Source: Deltaproteobacteria bacterium
GTDB lineage: Bacteria > Desulfobacterota > Binatia > UBA9968
DNA length: 14,032 nucleotides
Assembly (NCBI GenBank): GCA_005878685.1
Contig: VBLN01000086.1
Location: forward strand, 2,368 to 16,399
Direction of reading: 5' to 3'
Part shown: one piece after another, positions 1 to 6,946 of the stretch
How positions within the stretch are numbered: the stretch's first letter is position 1
Layout of the letters: each line of letters begins with the position of its first letter
Notes under the pieces: generated by a model
The model's input: only the letters and a program-made list of their open reading frames with translations
Told to the model about the DNA's origin: nothing
Databases searched by the model: none
Made by a program: the position numbers and the translations under genes

Positions 1-978
1 CGCGCCGACGTCGCCAACCTTCAGCCGCTCCGCCGCGGTAGAACCTTTGGCGAGCTCGGCCCATGAGCGGTACATATCCGGCGAGCTCACTTGCGCCATC
101 GGCCCTTCGTCCCACGTCACTTCAAGCGCGTCGCGTCCCTTCTTCGCCGCCCAGAAGCTGTCGGCGACGACCGCCACGCCCGAGCCGATCTGTACGACCT
201 TCTTCACCCCCTTCACCTTCGTCGCCCGATCGGCGTTAAAGCTCCTCAGCTTGCCGCCCAAGACTGGCGAGCGCGCCACCACCGCGGTGAGCAGGCCAGG
301 ACGCTTGACGTCGATGCCGTAGATCGCCTTGCCGTTGACCTTGAGCGGGATGTCGTAGCGCTTGGTGGACTTGCCGATGATCTTGAAATCAGCAGGCTGC
401 TTCAGCTCTGCCTCTGGCGGAGGCGCGGTCTTCGCCGCGTCCGACGCGACCGCGCCGTACGACACCTTCTTGCCGTTCGGCTTGTGGATCACCCAGCCCT
501 TCTCCGCGACGCAATCTTGCGGGTTAACCTTCATCCTCTCCGCTCCGGCAGCAATCAGCATCGTCCGCGCCGCCGCGCCGGCGCGACGCACCGGGACGCC
601 GACGTTGCGCACGCTGGAACTCCCGCCGGTGGCCTGAGCGCCACCCACCGCCTTAAAGCCGATGTAGCGTGGATTGCCGAAAGCAGGGTCAACGCCCCCC
701 TGCTCGATGCGCACGTCCTTAAAATCAACTTCGAGCTCCTCGGCGATCATCATAGCGAGCGCGTTGTGCGCGCCCTGACCCATCTCAGCTTGGCCGCAGA
801 AAAACGCGACCTTGCCGTCGGCGCCGATCTTGAGGAAGGGACTGAGTTTGGTCGGTCCCGAGGTAGCTTCGGCCAGGCGCGCCGCACCCGGGAGACAAAA
901 GCTGATGATCAACCCGCCGCCTGCTGCGGCGCTAGCCTTGAGGAAGGTTCTCCGTTCGAGGTTGACGGCGCTCTTCAT
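1..978 (-). CDS. Molybdopterin-binding subunit of an aldehyde oxidase/xanthine dehydrogenase-type hydroxylase (IorB-like), partial
   Basis: This is the N-terminal 326 residues of the large subunit of a molybdenum hydroxylase; the gene runs off the left edge with no in-frame stop. The family hydroxylates aldehydes or N-heterocycles with water-derived oxygen at a Mo-pterin centre. The start at 978 follows the stop of the [2Fe-2S] gene by one base, so the two are translated together. The N-terminus has a Tat-type signal (RRTFLK at 9-14, then a small hydrophobic run to about 30), as in IorB/membrane-type enzymes that act in the periplasm. Residues 62-70 (GQAEMGQGA) match the pterin-contact stretch of the IorB group. 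Residues about 205-292 resemble the a/b hammerhead domain (KRYDIPLKVNGKAIYGID onward). The catalytic C-terminal Glu lies outside the window. The substrate cannot be read from the sequence. A cytochrome c partner often follows in this family and would also be outside. Confidence 0.9.
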   Translation of the reverse strand, partial: MKSAVNLERRTFLKASAAAGGGLIISFCLPGAARLAEATSGPTKLSPFLKIGADGKVAFFCGQAEMGQGAHNALAMMIAEELEVDFKDVRIEQGGVDPAFGNPRYIGFKAVGGAQATGGSSSVRNVGVPVRRAGAAARTMLIAAGAERMKVNPQDCVAEKGWVIHKPNGKKVSYGAVASDAAKTAPPPEAELKQPADFKIIGKSTKRYDIPLKVNGKAIYGIDVKRPGLLTAVVARSPVLGGKLRSFNADRATKVKGVKKVVQIGSGVAVVADSFWAAKKGRDALEVTWDEGPMAQVSSPDMYRSWAELAKGSTAAERLKVGDVGA

Positions 979-979
979 G

Positions 980-1444
980 TCACGCCCCCTTTCCCATCAT
1001 CGTTGACGCGGTGTGGATCGCCTTGCGGATGCGGCTGTAGGTGCCGCAGCGGCAGATGTTGCCCGACATCGCCTTGTCGATGTCGCCGTCCGACGGGCTC
1101 TTGTTCTTGGCGAGCAGCGCCACCGCCGACATGATCTGCCCTGACTGGCAGTAGCCGCACTGCGGCACCTCCTCGGCAATCCATGCCTTTTGCAGCGGGT
1201 GGCTGTTGTCGCGCGACAGCCCCTCGATGGTGGTCACTTTCTGGCCCGCAACCTGCGAGATTTGCATGGTACAAGAACGCACCGGCGCACCGCTCACGTG
1301 CACCGTGCAGGCGCCACACTGCGCGATGCCGCAGCCGTACTTGGTGCCGGTGAGCCCGAGCGCATCACGCAGTACCCACAGCAGGGGCGTGTCGGGCGCG
1401 ACGTCCACCCTGTAAGCTTTGCCGTTGACAGTCAATGAGATCAT
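980..1444 (-). CDS. (2Fe-2S)-binding small subunit of a molybdenum hydroxylase (IorA-like)
   Basis: This 154-residue protein carries electrons from the Mo centre of the downstream large subunit through two [2Fe-2S] clusters. The plant-ferredoxin-type cluster is held by Cys38, Cys43, Cys46 and Cys58 ([13 protein letters not shown]). The second, helical-domain cluster is held by Cys96, Cys99, Cys131 and Cys133 (QCGYCQSGQ and NICRCGTY). All eight ligands are present and the length is normal for IorA/CoxS-type subunits. The open frame extends upstream to 1534, but the ATG at 1444 is chosen because it begins exactly where family members begin (MISLTVNGK) and is preceded by a strong GGAGGAGG. It has no export signal of its own, so it would cross the membrane folded together with the Tat-bearing large subunit, which is inference. 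Expression probably comes from the promoter at 1545-1574. Confidence 0.95.
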   Translation of the reverse strand: MISLTVNGKAYRVDVAPDTPLLWVLRDALGLTGTKYGCGIAQCGACTVHVSGAPVRSCTMQISQVAGQKVTTIEGLSRDNSHPLQKAWIAEEVPQCGYCQSGQIMSAVALLAKNKSPSDGDIDKAMSGNICRCGTYSRIRKAIHTASTMMGKGA

Positions 1445-1540
1445 GATGCCTCCTCCAGAATGATTGGAAATCCTCTCCAAAAACCCGTCTTCAACTTGCC
1501 GGCTGAGGAGACCCAGCCTAAGTCGGGATGCCAAAGAACG

Positions 1541-1569
1541 GCCTAAAATAGGACGGGTATTGTTTAGGC
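1541..1569. promoter_or_regulatory. Inverted repeat GCCTAAA-N15-TTTAGGC, candidate operator
   Basis: Perfect 7-base arms at 1541-1547 and 1563-1569 are separated by 15 bases, so the arm centres are 22 bases apart, about two DNA turns. One arm overlaps the -10 hexamer and the other touches the -35 hexamer of the putative Mo hydroxylase promoter. That position suits a dimeric repressor. It is not a convincing terminator for the gene ending at 1621, because no T-run follows on the minus strand. No regulator gene is in view. Confidence 0.4.
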
Positions 1570-1574
1570 GTCAA
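1545..1574 (-). promoter_or_regulatory. Putative sigma-70 promoter of the Mo hydroxylase operon
   Basis: Read on the minus strand: -35 TTGACG (1574-1569, 5 of 6 consensus bases), an 18-base spacer, and -10 TATTTT (1550-1545, 4 of 6). Transcription would start near 1538, giving a leader of about 95 bases before the ATG at 1444. The same hexamers with the same spacer length occur at 5215-5186 upstream of the other minus-strand operon. The call is by eye only. Confidence 0.5.
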
Positions 1575-1620
1575 GGGAAAATAAATAAGGATGAAGTATG
1601 AAAGGCCGCTACCAAGCCCT

Positions 1621-2135
1621 TCACACTTTAAGATCCTCGGGCGGGGTCGCAGAGACGACATCAAAGGCGTTCAGCGTGCAGGCGAGCATGGCGTAGTAGC
1701 CTATCGTGGCGGTGAGCTCAACCAGACCCCTCTCCCCCAGCCGGGCGTACAGCGCTTGAAATGTCGGCTCGCTCATCCGATGCAAACGCAACAATTCCTG
1801 GACACAGCTTACGATTTGAGCCTCTTCGAAAGAGAGGCTTTCCGGGCCTTTGTGTTGATGGATCGCACGGATCGTCTCCATGGAAACGCCGGCTTTCTAC
1901 AGTCCAGTTCCCGCGCCGTAGCCAGCGCGGCCAGCTCGACGATCTTGGGCTCCAACTGCGACTCGAACCGAATATAGGCACCCAAGTGGGCGGTCCGCTC
2001 AGCAATCGGAGAACTGTGCAGCAGGGCCGCAAAGGGGCCACGCACCGTGCCGCGGCTCTGCGCGATGGCATCGTAGATCTTGTGATGCTCTGCAGCGAGG
2101 ACCTTTTTCTCTTCGATCAGCGGTATTCGTGCCAT
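1621..2135 (-). pseudogene. Carboxymuconolactone decarboxylase (CMD/AhpD) family gene broken by an internal deletion
   Basis: Two reading frames each hold half of one CMD-family protein. The N-terminal half starts at 2135 (MARIPLIEEKKVLAAEHHKI) and continues through VELAALATARELDC, a conserved CMD stretch. At 1899 the homology jumps to another frame, resuming at about 1896 with KAGVSMETIRAIHQHKG and ending at 1621. The family normally has about 12 residues between the Cys of RELDC and this Lys (pattern QYEW..H...A). Only two bases remain here, so about 34 bases seem to be missing, including the expected Glu and His. A one-base sequencing error could not explain it. The start has AAGGAGA six bases upstream and lies 13 bases after the hydrolase stop, so it was the last gene of the unit beginning at 5133. 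The intact family acts as decarboxylase or peroxidase on small organics. As read, the product would be a truncated 108-residue protein. Confidence 0.85.
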
Positions 2136-2148
2136 GATGTCTCCTTAT

Positions 2149-3270
2149 CTAAGAGAGCCTCTGTTTGAGCCAGCAGGTGACGATCTCCTGAACCTCGTGA
2201 TTCGACTGGCCTGGCTTACGACCCATATGTCCCGCCCCAGGGAAGATCCGAACCTCTTTCGGACTGCCATGCTCCAAGAGTAGATAGATGTCTTGGACCG
2301 GATGCTGATCGTCTTCCTTGCCGTTGACGCAGAGCAGCGGGGCGCTCGGCTGATCCAGCAACCCCTGAGTTTTCAGCGAGAGGCTGGGCGCGATTCTCAA
2401 AACTTCTTCGAGCGTCTTGACCCGAAAGATGTAGGAGCGGGCATCCAATAAACTGCTCGGCCCCATGAGATACTGGGAGGCTCGCTCGGTGAGAGCTGGC
2501 CGCAGCCATTCTTCCTGAAAGGTATAGTGGACTCCGGCTCCCCAGTTAACCGCTCCCCTGAGCCTCTTCGCCTCGACATAGGCGAGCTTGGCCGCCCAGT
2601 AGCCGCCAAAGCTGCCCCCCATGACGGCGATCCGCCTTCCGTCCACATCGCTGCGCATCTCGAGATAGTCCATGGCCGCGGAGAAGGTTCGCTCCGCGCG
2701 CGGATCTTGACCGAGCAGCGGATTTTCGCCAGCTCCCGGCATATCGATCGTGAGGGTAGCGAGACCCAGCTTGTGCAAAGACTCGCTGTTGGTCCTCCGA
2801 TCCTCCTTCCATCCGTCCACGCCGCCCCAATGCATCACCACCGGCGGGCGAACCGTTCCTTTTGGAATCTGCAGGTATCCGACAACCTTCCTACCCTCGA
2901 AGGGAATCTCGACCCGTTCGAGCGGCGGATCGAGGCAGGGAGCAGTTTTTAAAAAACTCCTTAGCGCCGCTTTGTAGCAGTTCATTTTCTCCGGGCTGCT
3001 CGGCACCGGATAGCGGCCGATCCGGTAGTATTCGTAGGCTTGGTAGTAGACTTTCCCGGCTTCTTCTCTATTTCCCAGTCTTGCCTGCTCTTCGCCGCGC
3101 AGCTCATACTTCTGTCCCAGTTTACCCCATTCACTTCCCCACAGATCCGGATCGAGACTGCTCAGCCGGCCGACTAGCCCCTCGACCTCCTGCCGGTCGA
3201 CGCGCTCAAAGGGATTTACCCTTCCGGCGCGGCGCAAGATCTCGCTTTTGATTTCCTCGAGGCCAGGCAT
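2149..3270 (-). CDS. Alpha/beta hydrolase, FrsA / 2,6-dihydroxypseudooxynicotine hydrolase-like
   Basis: This 373-residue cytoplasmic hydrolase has an all-helical N-terminal region (about 1-110) before the alpha/beta core. That layout and the length are typical of the FrsA-like group, which includes the C-C bond hydrolase of bacterial nicotine breakdown. The core shows an oxyanion-hole strand (VVMHWGGVDGW, 144-154), the nucleophile elbow GGSFGG with Ser220, an acidic loop GKEDDQHP with Asp320 or Asp321, and the C-terminal GAGHMG with His348, so the triad is complete. There is no signal peptide or membrane segment. AAAGGAG lies nine to ten bases before the ATG. It sits 17 bases after the SBP gene and 13 bases before the broken CMD gene, in one operon with a PuuE-like deacetylase. 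It probably cleaves an ester, amide or C-C bond of the imported compound. The substrate is unknown. Confidence 0.85.
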   Translation of the reverse strand: MPGLEEIKSEILRRAGRVNPFERVDRQEVEGLVGRLSSLDPDLWGSEWGKLGQKYELRGEEQARLGNREEAGKVYYQAYEYYRIGRYPVPSSPEKMNCYKAALRSFLKTAPCLDPPLERVEIPFEGRKVVGYLQIPKGTVRPPVVMHWGGVDGWKEDRRTNSESLHKLGLATLTIDMPGAGENPLLGQDPRAERTFSAAMDYLEMRSDVDGRRIAVMGGSFGGYWAAKLAYVEAKRLRGAVNWGAGVHYTFQEEWLRPALTERASQYLMGPSSLLDARSYIFRVKTLEEVLRIAPSLSLKTQGLLDQPSAPLLCVNGKEDDQHPVQDIYLLLEHGSPKEVRIFPGAGHMGRKPGQSNHEVQEIVTCWLKQRLS

Positions 3271-3287
3271 CGTCGCGCGCTCCTTTC

Positions 3288-4256
3288 CTATTTCACCTGT
3301 CCTAATGAGCGCAGCGCTGTTTTGAAGAAACGATCGTCCATGAAGAGCTCGGGCTTGAAATTGGGCCGCTCTTTCAACACGGCAAACTCCAATTCGGCCC
3401 TCTTCATGACTCCCTCGGCGCTTAAGGCCGGGACGAAGGCATCGCGCATCAGGTCGTAAAGACTAGCGGCAACCTCGCGCTGCTCCAACTTGCCATGGCG
3501 CATGATAATGTCCACGCTTCCTTCGCGGTTGGCCCTGATATACAGGAGCGCCTTGACTACAGCTTTGGTCATCCTTTCAACCAGGTCTGGTTCTTCCTGA
3601 ATGAGCCTGGCGGTCGTCAATAGAGCACTGAAGGGGACATCTTTGAAAACGTCTCCGAGATAGACGATACGCTTAAATCCAGCCTTCAAGAGTGGCTGAT
3701 CCCCCGGAGGAGCCATCAGGGCCGCGGCCACGCGTCCCTGCTGCAGAGCGATCACTTTGCCCTGATTGTCCGGGATGTTGAGATATTCGGCAGAATTCTG
3801 GGGCAGGCCGTATTTGGCAAAGAGCGCCTGGAGCACGCTGTAAGTCGAGCCGCCGAAAGTTACCGCTATTTTCGCGCCTTTCAAATCCTCCAGACGCGTC
3901 ACCTCAGGGCGCGTGATAAGACCGAAAGGGATCTGGTTGAAGATCTGGAGCAGAATACGGAGCTGCTCGCCGCGAAACATCGTCTGCATCGCCGGACCAA
4001 AGGCGGAAGAGAAGTGAACGCTTCCCGATACCAGGGCCTGGACATTGACCGCGTTGCCGCGCAGATAGACGATCTGCGCATTGGGTAGTCCCATCTCCTC
4101 GTAGAACCCTCTGTCCTTCGCCGTCACATACGCCAAGTGCTGGATATTCCCCGGACCCGGCAGAGAAATATAGACGGGCTTGGTGTATTGGGCCGCAAGA
4201 GAGACGGGAAGCAAGAGAGCAGCCAGCAAGAGGGCTCCCCTCATTTTGGTTTTCAT
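3288..4256 (-). CDS. ABC transporter substrate-binding protein, NMT1/SsuA-like
   Basis: This 322-residue periplasmic binding protein starts with a Sec signal peptide (MKTKMRG then a Leu/Ala-rich core to about 22, likely cleaved near AAQ). The mature part follows the NMT1/THI5 pattern: AKDRGFYEEMGL at 46-57, a ligand-loop segment LVSGSVHFSSAFGPAM at 75-90, LKGAKIAV at 125-132 followed by GGS, and LQQGRVAAALMAPP near 171-184. Such proteins bind small sulfonates, nitriles, pyrimidine precursors or aromatic acids; the ligand here is unknown. No clear ribosome binding site precedes the ATG. The start is 13 bases after the stop of the deacetylase gene, so translational coupling is likely. No permease or ATPase gene is nearby, so it must share a transporter encoded elsewhere or act as a sensor. 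Confidence 0.9.
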   Translation of the reverse strand: MKTKMRGALLLAALLLPVSLAAQYTKPVYISLPGPGNIQHLAYVTAKDRGFYEEMGLPNAQIVYLRGNAVNVQALVSGSVHFSSAFGPAMQTMFRGEQLRILLQIFNQIPFGLITRPEVTRLEDLKGAKIAVTFGGSTYSVLQALFAKYGLPQNSAEYLNIPDNQGKVIALQQGRVAAALMAPPGDQPLLKAGFKRIVYLGDVFKDVPFSALLTTARLIQEEPDLVERMTKAVVKALLYIRANREGSVDIIMRHGKLEQREVAASLYDLMRDAFVPALSAEGVMKRAELEFAVLKERPNFKPELFMDDRFFKTALRSLGQVK

Positions 4257-4269
4257 AGCTGGATCAGGG

Positions 4270-5133
4270 CTAGTAGCCTCTTTCTAGACACCAGTTGGCG
4301 ATCTCGACCCGGCGGGCCCACCAAACTTTGGGAAAACCTTTGGCATACTTGATGAACTCGTCAATAATCTTGGTCCGGTAAGGAACGCCGGAGACAAACG
4401 GATGAAGGTTGAAAGCGAAAAATTTTGGCGATCCCTGTTCGCCTTCCCAGTAGAGGTAGTCAAATTGGTCCTTCATGATCTGCAAGAGATCTCTCGGTGT
4501 CCGTCCGGTCCCGTAGGTCGAGTAGTCATTGCAGCCAGGCACGTTATAGGGGACCACAACGACTTTCCGTCCGCGCGCGTCTAGCGTGTAGGGATTGTCG
4601 CTGTTCAGAGGATCTGCCCACCAAACAAATCCTGCCTCCGCAACCAGTTCCAGCGTGTTAGGAGTAGAGGCATGACCCGGGGATAGATATCCGGTGGGCT
4701 TTTGTCCCAGCACCTTTTCAAAGGCCGCCACGGTCTTTTGGATCGATTCCCGCTCCTGCTCTCTGGTGTACATGAAGGAATATTCATGCTCATAGCTTTC
4801 GGAGGAGAATTCATGACCCTGGGCTTTGATCTCTTTGCACACATCGCCGAACTGCTCCACTTTTAAGCCATTCATGAGAAAGGTCACCTTGAGCTTATGG
4901 CGATCAAAGAGATCGAGAATTCTCCAGATTCCCACTCGGTCTCCGTACTCCCGCTCGGTCACCAGAGCCATGTTCTTCTTAAAAACAGCGTTCGCTGGCG
5001 GAATGGTGGCGCCGCCGTGGCGCTGCATCGATTGGTGGGTAGCGAAGTTCTCCGGCCAAACCTCCCAGGGCACGATGAATGTGACACAGATCTTGGCCTG
5101 CTCCGGCCATTCTATTGATTTCGGTCTACTCAT
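4270..5133 (-). CDS. Polysaccharide deacetylase (NodB-fold) family protein, PuuE allantoinase-like
   Basis: This 287-residue protein has the NodB fold but most resembles the PuuE-type branch, which hydrolyses C-N bonds of small molecules. Conserved pieces are RVGIWRILDLFDRHKLKVTF (66-85), GHEFSSES (106-113), GYLSPGH (148-154), and the late motif LHPFVSGVPYR (243-253). The usual metal-binding TFDD is replaced by TFIVPWEVWPE (18-28). The His-x3-His pair is reduced to SYEHEYSF with a single His116. PuuE allantoinase is likewise known as metal-independent, so this points away from sugar deacetylation. There is no signal peptide, which fits a cytoplasmic enzyme. AAGGAAGG lies just upstream of the ATG. 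It is the first gene of a four-gene unit with an SBP, an alpha/beta hydrolase and a broken CMD gene, and likely uses the promoter at 5186-5215. The substrate is unknown; allantoinase activity itself is not shown. Confidence 0.85.
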   Translation of the reverse strand: MSRPKSIEWPEQAKICVTFIVPWEVWPENFATHQSMQRHGGATIPPANAVFKKNMALVTEREYGDRVGIWRILDLFDRHKLKVTFLMNGLKVEQFGDVCKEIKAQGHEFSSESYEHEYSFMYTREQERESIQKTVAAFEKVLGQKPTGYLSPGHASTPNTLELVAEAGFVWWADPLNSDNPYTLDARGRKVVVVPYNVPGCNDYSTYGTGRTPRDLLQIMKDQFDYLYWEGEQGSPKFFAFNLHPFVSGVPYRTKIIDEFIKYAKGFPKVWWARRVEIANWCLERGY

Positions 5134-5185
5134 AGTTTTCCTTCCTTTTTCAAGAGCCTTGAGTTGCTATCTAAAAAACGGCACC

Positions 5186-5215
5186 AAAATATTGCAGACC
5201 TATGATGGCCGTCAA
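5186..5215 (-). promoter_or_regulatory. Putative sigma-70 promoter of the deacetylase-SBP-hydrolase operon
   Basis: On the minus strand: -35 TTGACG (5215-5210), an 18-base spacer, and -10 TATTTT (5191-5186). The expected start is near 5179, giving a leader of about 46 bases before the ATG at 5133. Hexamers and spacing are identical to the promoter at 1574-1545. No inverted repeat is apparent here. Confidence 0.5.
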
Positions 5216-5252
5216 GAGGATAGGATGGGGAAAAGGGACTTAGGGGCTGGGT

Positions 5253-5281
5253 TTGAACTTTCAAGCATAATACCTTACATT
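5253..5281 (+). promoter_or_regulatory. Putative promoter of the small unknown gene
   Basis: TTGAAC (5253-5258), a 17-base spacer and TACATT (5276-5281) give a weak sigma-70 match, 4 of 6 at each hexamer. It lies in an AT-rich patch that also holds the short palindromic TTGAA-CT-TTCAA (5254-5265). It would leave a leader of about 65 bases before the ATG at 5353. Confidence 0.3.
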
Positions 5282-5352
5282 AATTAAAGCTCTCAGGGAC
5301 TTCCTTCTAGCCGTAGGAACTTTTTGCTGGGCGCGAAGTTAAGGAGGCTGTC

Positions 5353-5721
5353 ATGACTGGACGTGAAGTGCTTAAGGAGAATGAAGGGATCCTGAAGAGT
5401 ATTATTCGCAGCATAGACAAGAATCTCGATTATACCGTGGTAGACAGCACCGAGGCCCAAGGAGCAAGATTTTCTCTTCAGCTCACTTTGCGAGGTCGAC
5501 ACGCAACCGTTTCGCTTTCCATTGACGATCTGAGACTGGCCGGAGCCGATGCCGTGCGCAGGAATGCCGTCCGGCAGAAGATGAAGAGCACTCGCGATCA
5601 TATGATGGACAACCATCTGCCGGATGTGCTGGGGTCGAAGATCGCCAAGATGCTAAAAGCATCCGCCGCCACCCAGGAGAGTTTTCAGCACTCCGCCTTT
5701 CGGCGCTCGCCCAGAAGATAG
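5353..5721 (+). CDS. Small hypothetical protein, 122 residues
   Basis: I do not recognise this protein. It is accepted as a gene because AAGGAGG sits six bases before the ATG, it has its own upstream AT-rich region, and no better gene competes on either strand. The N-terminal third looks helical (REVLKENEGILKSIIRSID). The middle looks like paired strands (ARFSLQLTLRGRHATVSLSI, about 38-57), followed by a charged helix rich in Arg, Lys and Met (68-87). The C-terminus is basic (FRRSPRR). It has no Cys, no signal peptide and no membrane segment, so it is probably a soluble cytoplasmic protein. It stands between two catabolic units and is divergent from the deacetylase operon, a common position for a small regulator, but no DNA-binding motif is evident. 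No function is proposed. Confidence 0.6.
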   Translation: MTGREVLKENEGILKSIIRSIDKNLDYTVVDSTEAQGARFSLQLTLRGRHATVSLSIDDLRLAGADAVRRNAVRQKMKSTRDHMMDNHLPDVLGSKIAKMLKASAATQESFQHSAFRRSPRR

Positions 5722-5777
5722 CATCTCAACCCGATAGTCTTTTCCATTTGCCGGACTCGATGGGGTCAGCGGAGGCG

Positions 5778-5806
5778 TTGCAAAACGTCATGGATGGCAC
5801 TATGAA
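5778..5806 (+). promoter_or_regulatory. Putative promoter of the cyclodeaminase-family gene
   Basis: TTGCAA (5778-5783), a 17-base spacer and TATGAA (5801-5806) match sigma-70 hexamers at 4 of 6 each. Transcription would start near 5813, about 30 bases before the ATG at 5845. The same TTGCAA -35 with a 17-base spacer recurs at 8040 upstream of the Tat-exported SBP gene. Confidence 0.35.
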
Positions 5807-5844
5807 TGGCTCCTGCAATCGCCTGAGGATTAAGGGGGCTCGAT

Positions 5845-6921
5845 ATGTTGGTCCTGTCGAATGAGGATGTTGAAAGGATTCTTTCTGTCAGCGCCTGCCT
5901 GGAAGTACTGGAGGAAGCCTATAGAGACCTCGGTAATGGTGAAGCCGCGACAGTTCCACGCTACGATGTTCTGAGCCCCAGCGGAAACGATTGCTTTTAC
6001 GAGTACAAAACCATGAGCGGCGTCTTTCCGAAGCGAAAAATCGCCGCTCTGCGCCTCAACTCCAGCGTGGTTAAGTGGTATGCCAAAGCGGGCGGCTTGC
6101 GCAAGGATAAGCTTCCGGTCGCGGCCGGGGATCGGTTTGTCGGGCTGGTCATGCTTTTTAGCACAGAAACAGGTGAACCTCTTGCGATATTCCCCGACGG
6201 TTACGTGCAAAAGCTGCGCGTTGCGTGCGCAAGCGCGATTGCGGCGCGCTATCTGGCCCGAAAAGAATCCCAGGTCATGGCGTTGTTGGGAAGCGGTTGG
6301 CAGGCGAGCGCTCATCTGATCACACTCTGCATCGTACGGAATATTCGAAAGGTCAAGGTTTACAGCCCGACCGCCGAAACGCGGCGGCGCTTCGTCAAGG
6401 AGATGGGAGAAAAAGTTTCGGCGGAGCTAGAGGAAGCCGGCAGCGCCGAAGCGGCGATCGACGGCGCCGACGTCATCGCCTGCGCGACCAATTCCATCTC
6501 TCCTCTGTTTCCCGGCCGACTGCTGCGACCGGGAGTCCATGTCTCCTGCGTCAAGCCCTGCGAGCTGGACGCGACTACTTACCGGAGCGCGGATCCTCTC
6601 GTCATCCATTGGCACGAGGCCAAGCCCTTCCACATCGTTCTAGGGGTCGATCCGGAATCGATACCGGACGTTGCCGATGGATGGCGTCATCCTATTACGC
6701 GCGAAGTGACCCCGGTCTGGAATTTCCCGGTTCTCTCCCAACTCGTGAATGGTCAGCATCCAGGAAGAGCGAGCGAAAAGGCGATCACCTGTTTTTGCAA
6801 TAATGTAGGGCTGGGACTGCAGTTTGCCGCTGTCGGCAGCGAGGTGTTGCAAAGGGCGAGGCAAGCCCAAGTGGGTCGAGAGATACCGACCGATTGGTTT
6901 CTGGAATCCGTGCATCCCTGA
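5845..6921 (+). CDS. Ornithine cyclodeaminase / mu-crystallin family protein
   Basis: This 358-residue NAD(P)-binding protein has the normal length and fold for the family, whose members act on amino or imino acids (ornithine cyclodeaminase, alanine or ketimine reductases). The Rossmann loop is ALLGSGWQASAHL (146-158). The conserved carboxylate-binding Arg lies in KLRVACASAIAARYL (123-137), and the C-terminal signature is CNNVGLGLQFAAVGSEV (318-334). The stretch that in true ornithine cyclodeaminase carries the catalytic Asp (a G-D-x-P-G-K-x-E-L type segment) is shortened here to GVHVSCVKPCELD (230-242). Ornithine deamination is therefore doubtful, and an imine reductase-like or unknown reaction is more likely. 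AAGGGG-type sequence lies about seven bases before the ATG. An SBP gene follows after 25 bases, suggesting co-transcription and that the SBP ligand may relate to this enzyme. The protein is cytoplasmic, with no signal. Confidence 0.88.
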   Translation: MLVLSNEDVERILSVSACLEVLEEAYRDLGNGEAATVPRYDVLSPSGNDCFYEYKTMSGVFPKRKIAALRLNSSVVKWYAKAGGLRKDKLPVAAGDRFVGLVMLFSTETGEPLAIFPDGYVQKLRVACASAIAARYLARKESQVMALLGSGWQASAHLITLCIVRNIRKVKVYSPTAETRRRFVKEMGEKVSAELEEAGSAEAAIDGADVIACATNSISPLFPGRLLRPGVHVSCVKPCELDATTYRSADPLVIHWHEAKPFHIVLGVDPESIPDVADGWRHPITREVTPVWNFPVLSQLVNGQHPGRASEKAITCFCNNVGLGLQFAAVGSEVLQRARQAQVGREIPTDWFLESVHP

Positions 6922-6946
6922 TGCGGGGCCGTCAAGCCCATCCACG

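Noticed and set aside
91..1134. Long plus-strand open frame of 347 codons opposite the Mo hydroxylase genes
   Set aside because: It is an antisense shadow in GC-rich DNA: its product is a low-complexity Arg/His/Ala-rich sequence with no recognisable domain, and the minus strand encodes two well-conserved subunits over the same bases.
1501..1518. GGCTG-N8-CAGCC hairpin in the Mo hydroxylase leader as a riboswitch or terminator
   Set aside because: The stem is only five base pairs and the leader is too short and simple for a known riboswitch, and no T-run follows the stem directly.
5306..5329. TTCCT-N9-AGGAA followed by CTTTTT as a terminator
   Set aside because: A five-pair, AT-leaning stem is weak, and it lies inside the leader of the small gene, where a terminator is not expected.
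5293..5616. Minus-strand open frame of 107 codons opposite the small unknown gene
   Set aside because: The plus-strand gene has an excellent ribosome binding site and promoter-like sequence upstream, and this frame has neither.
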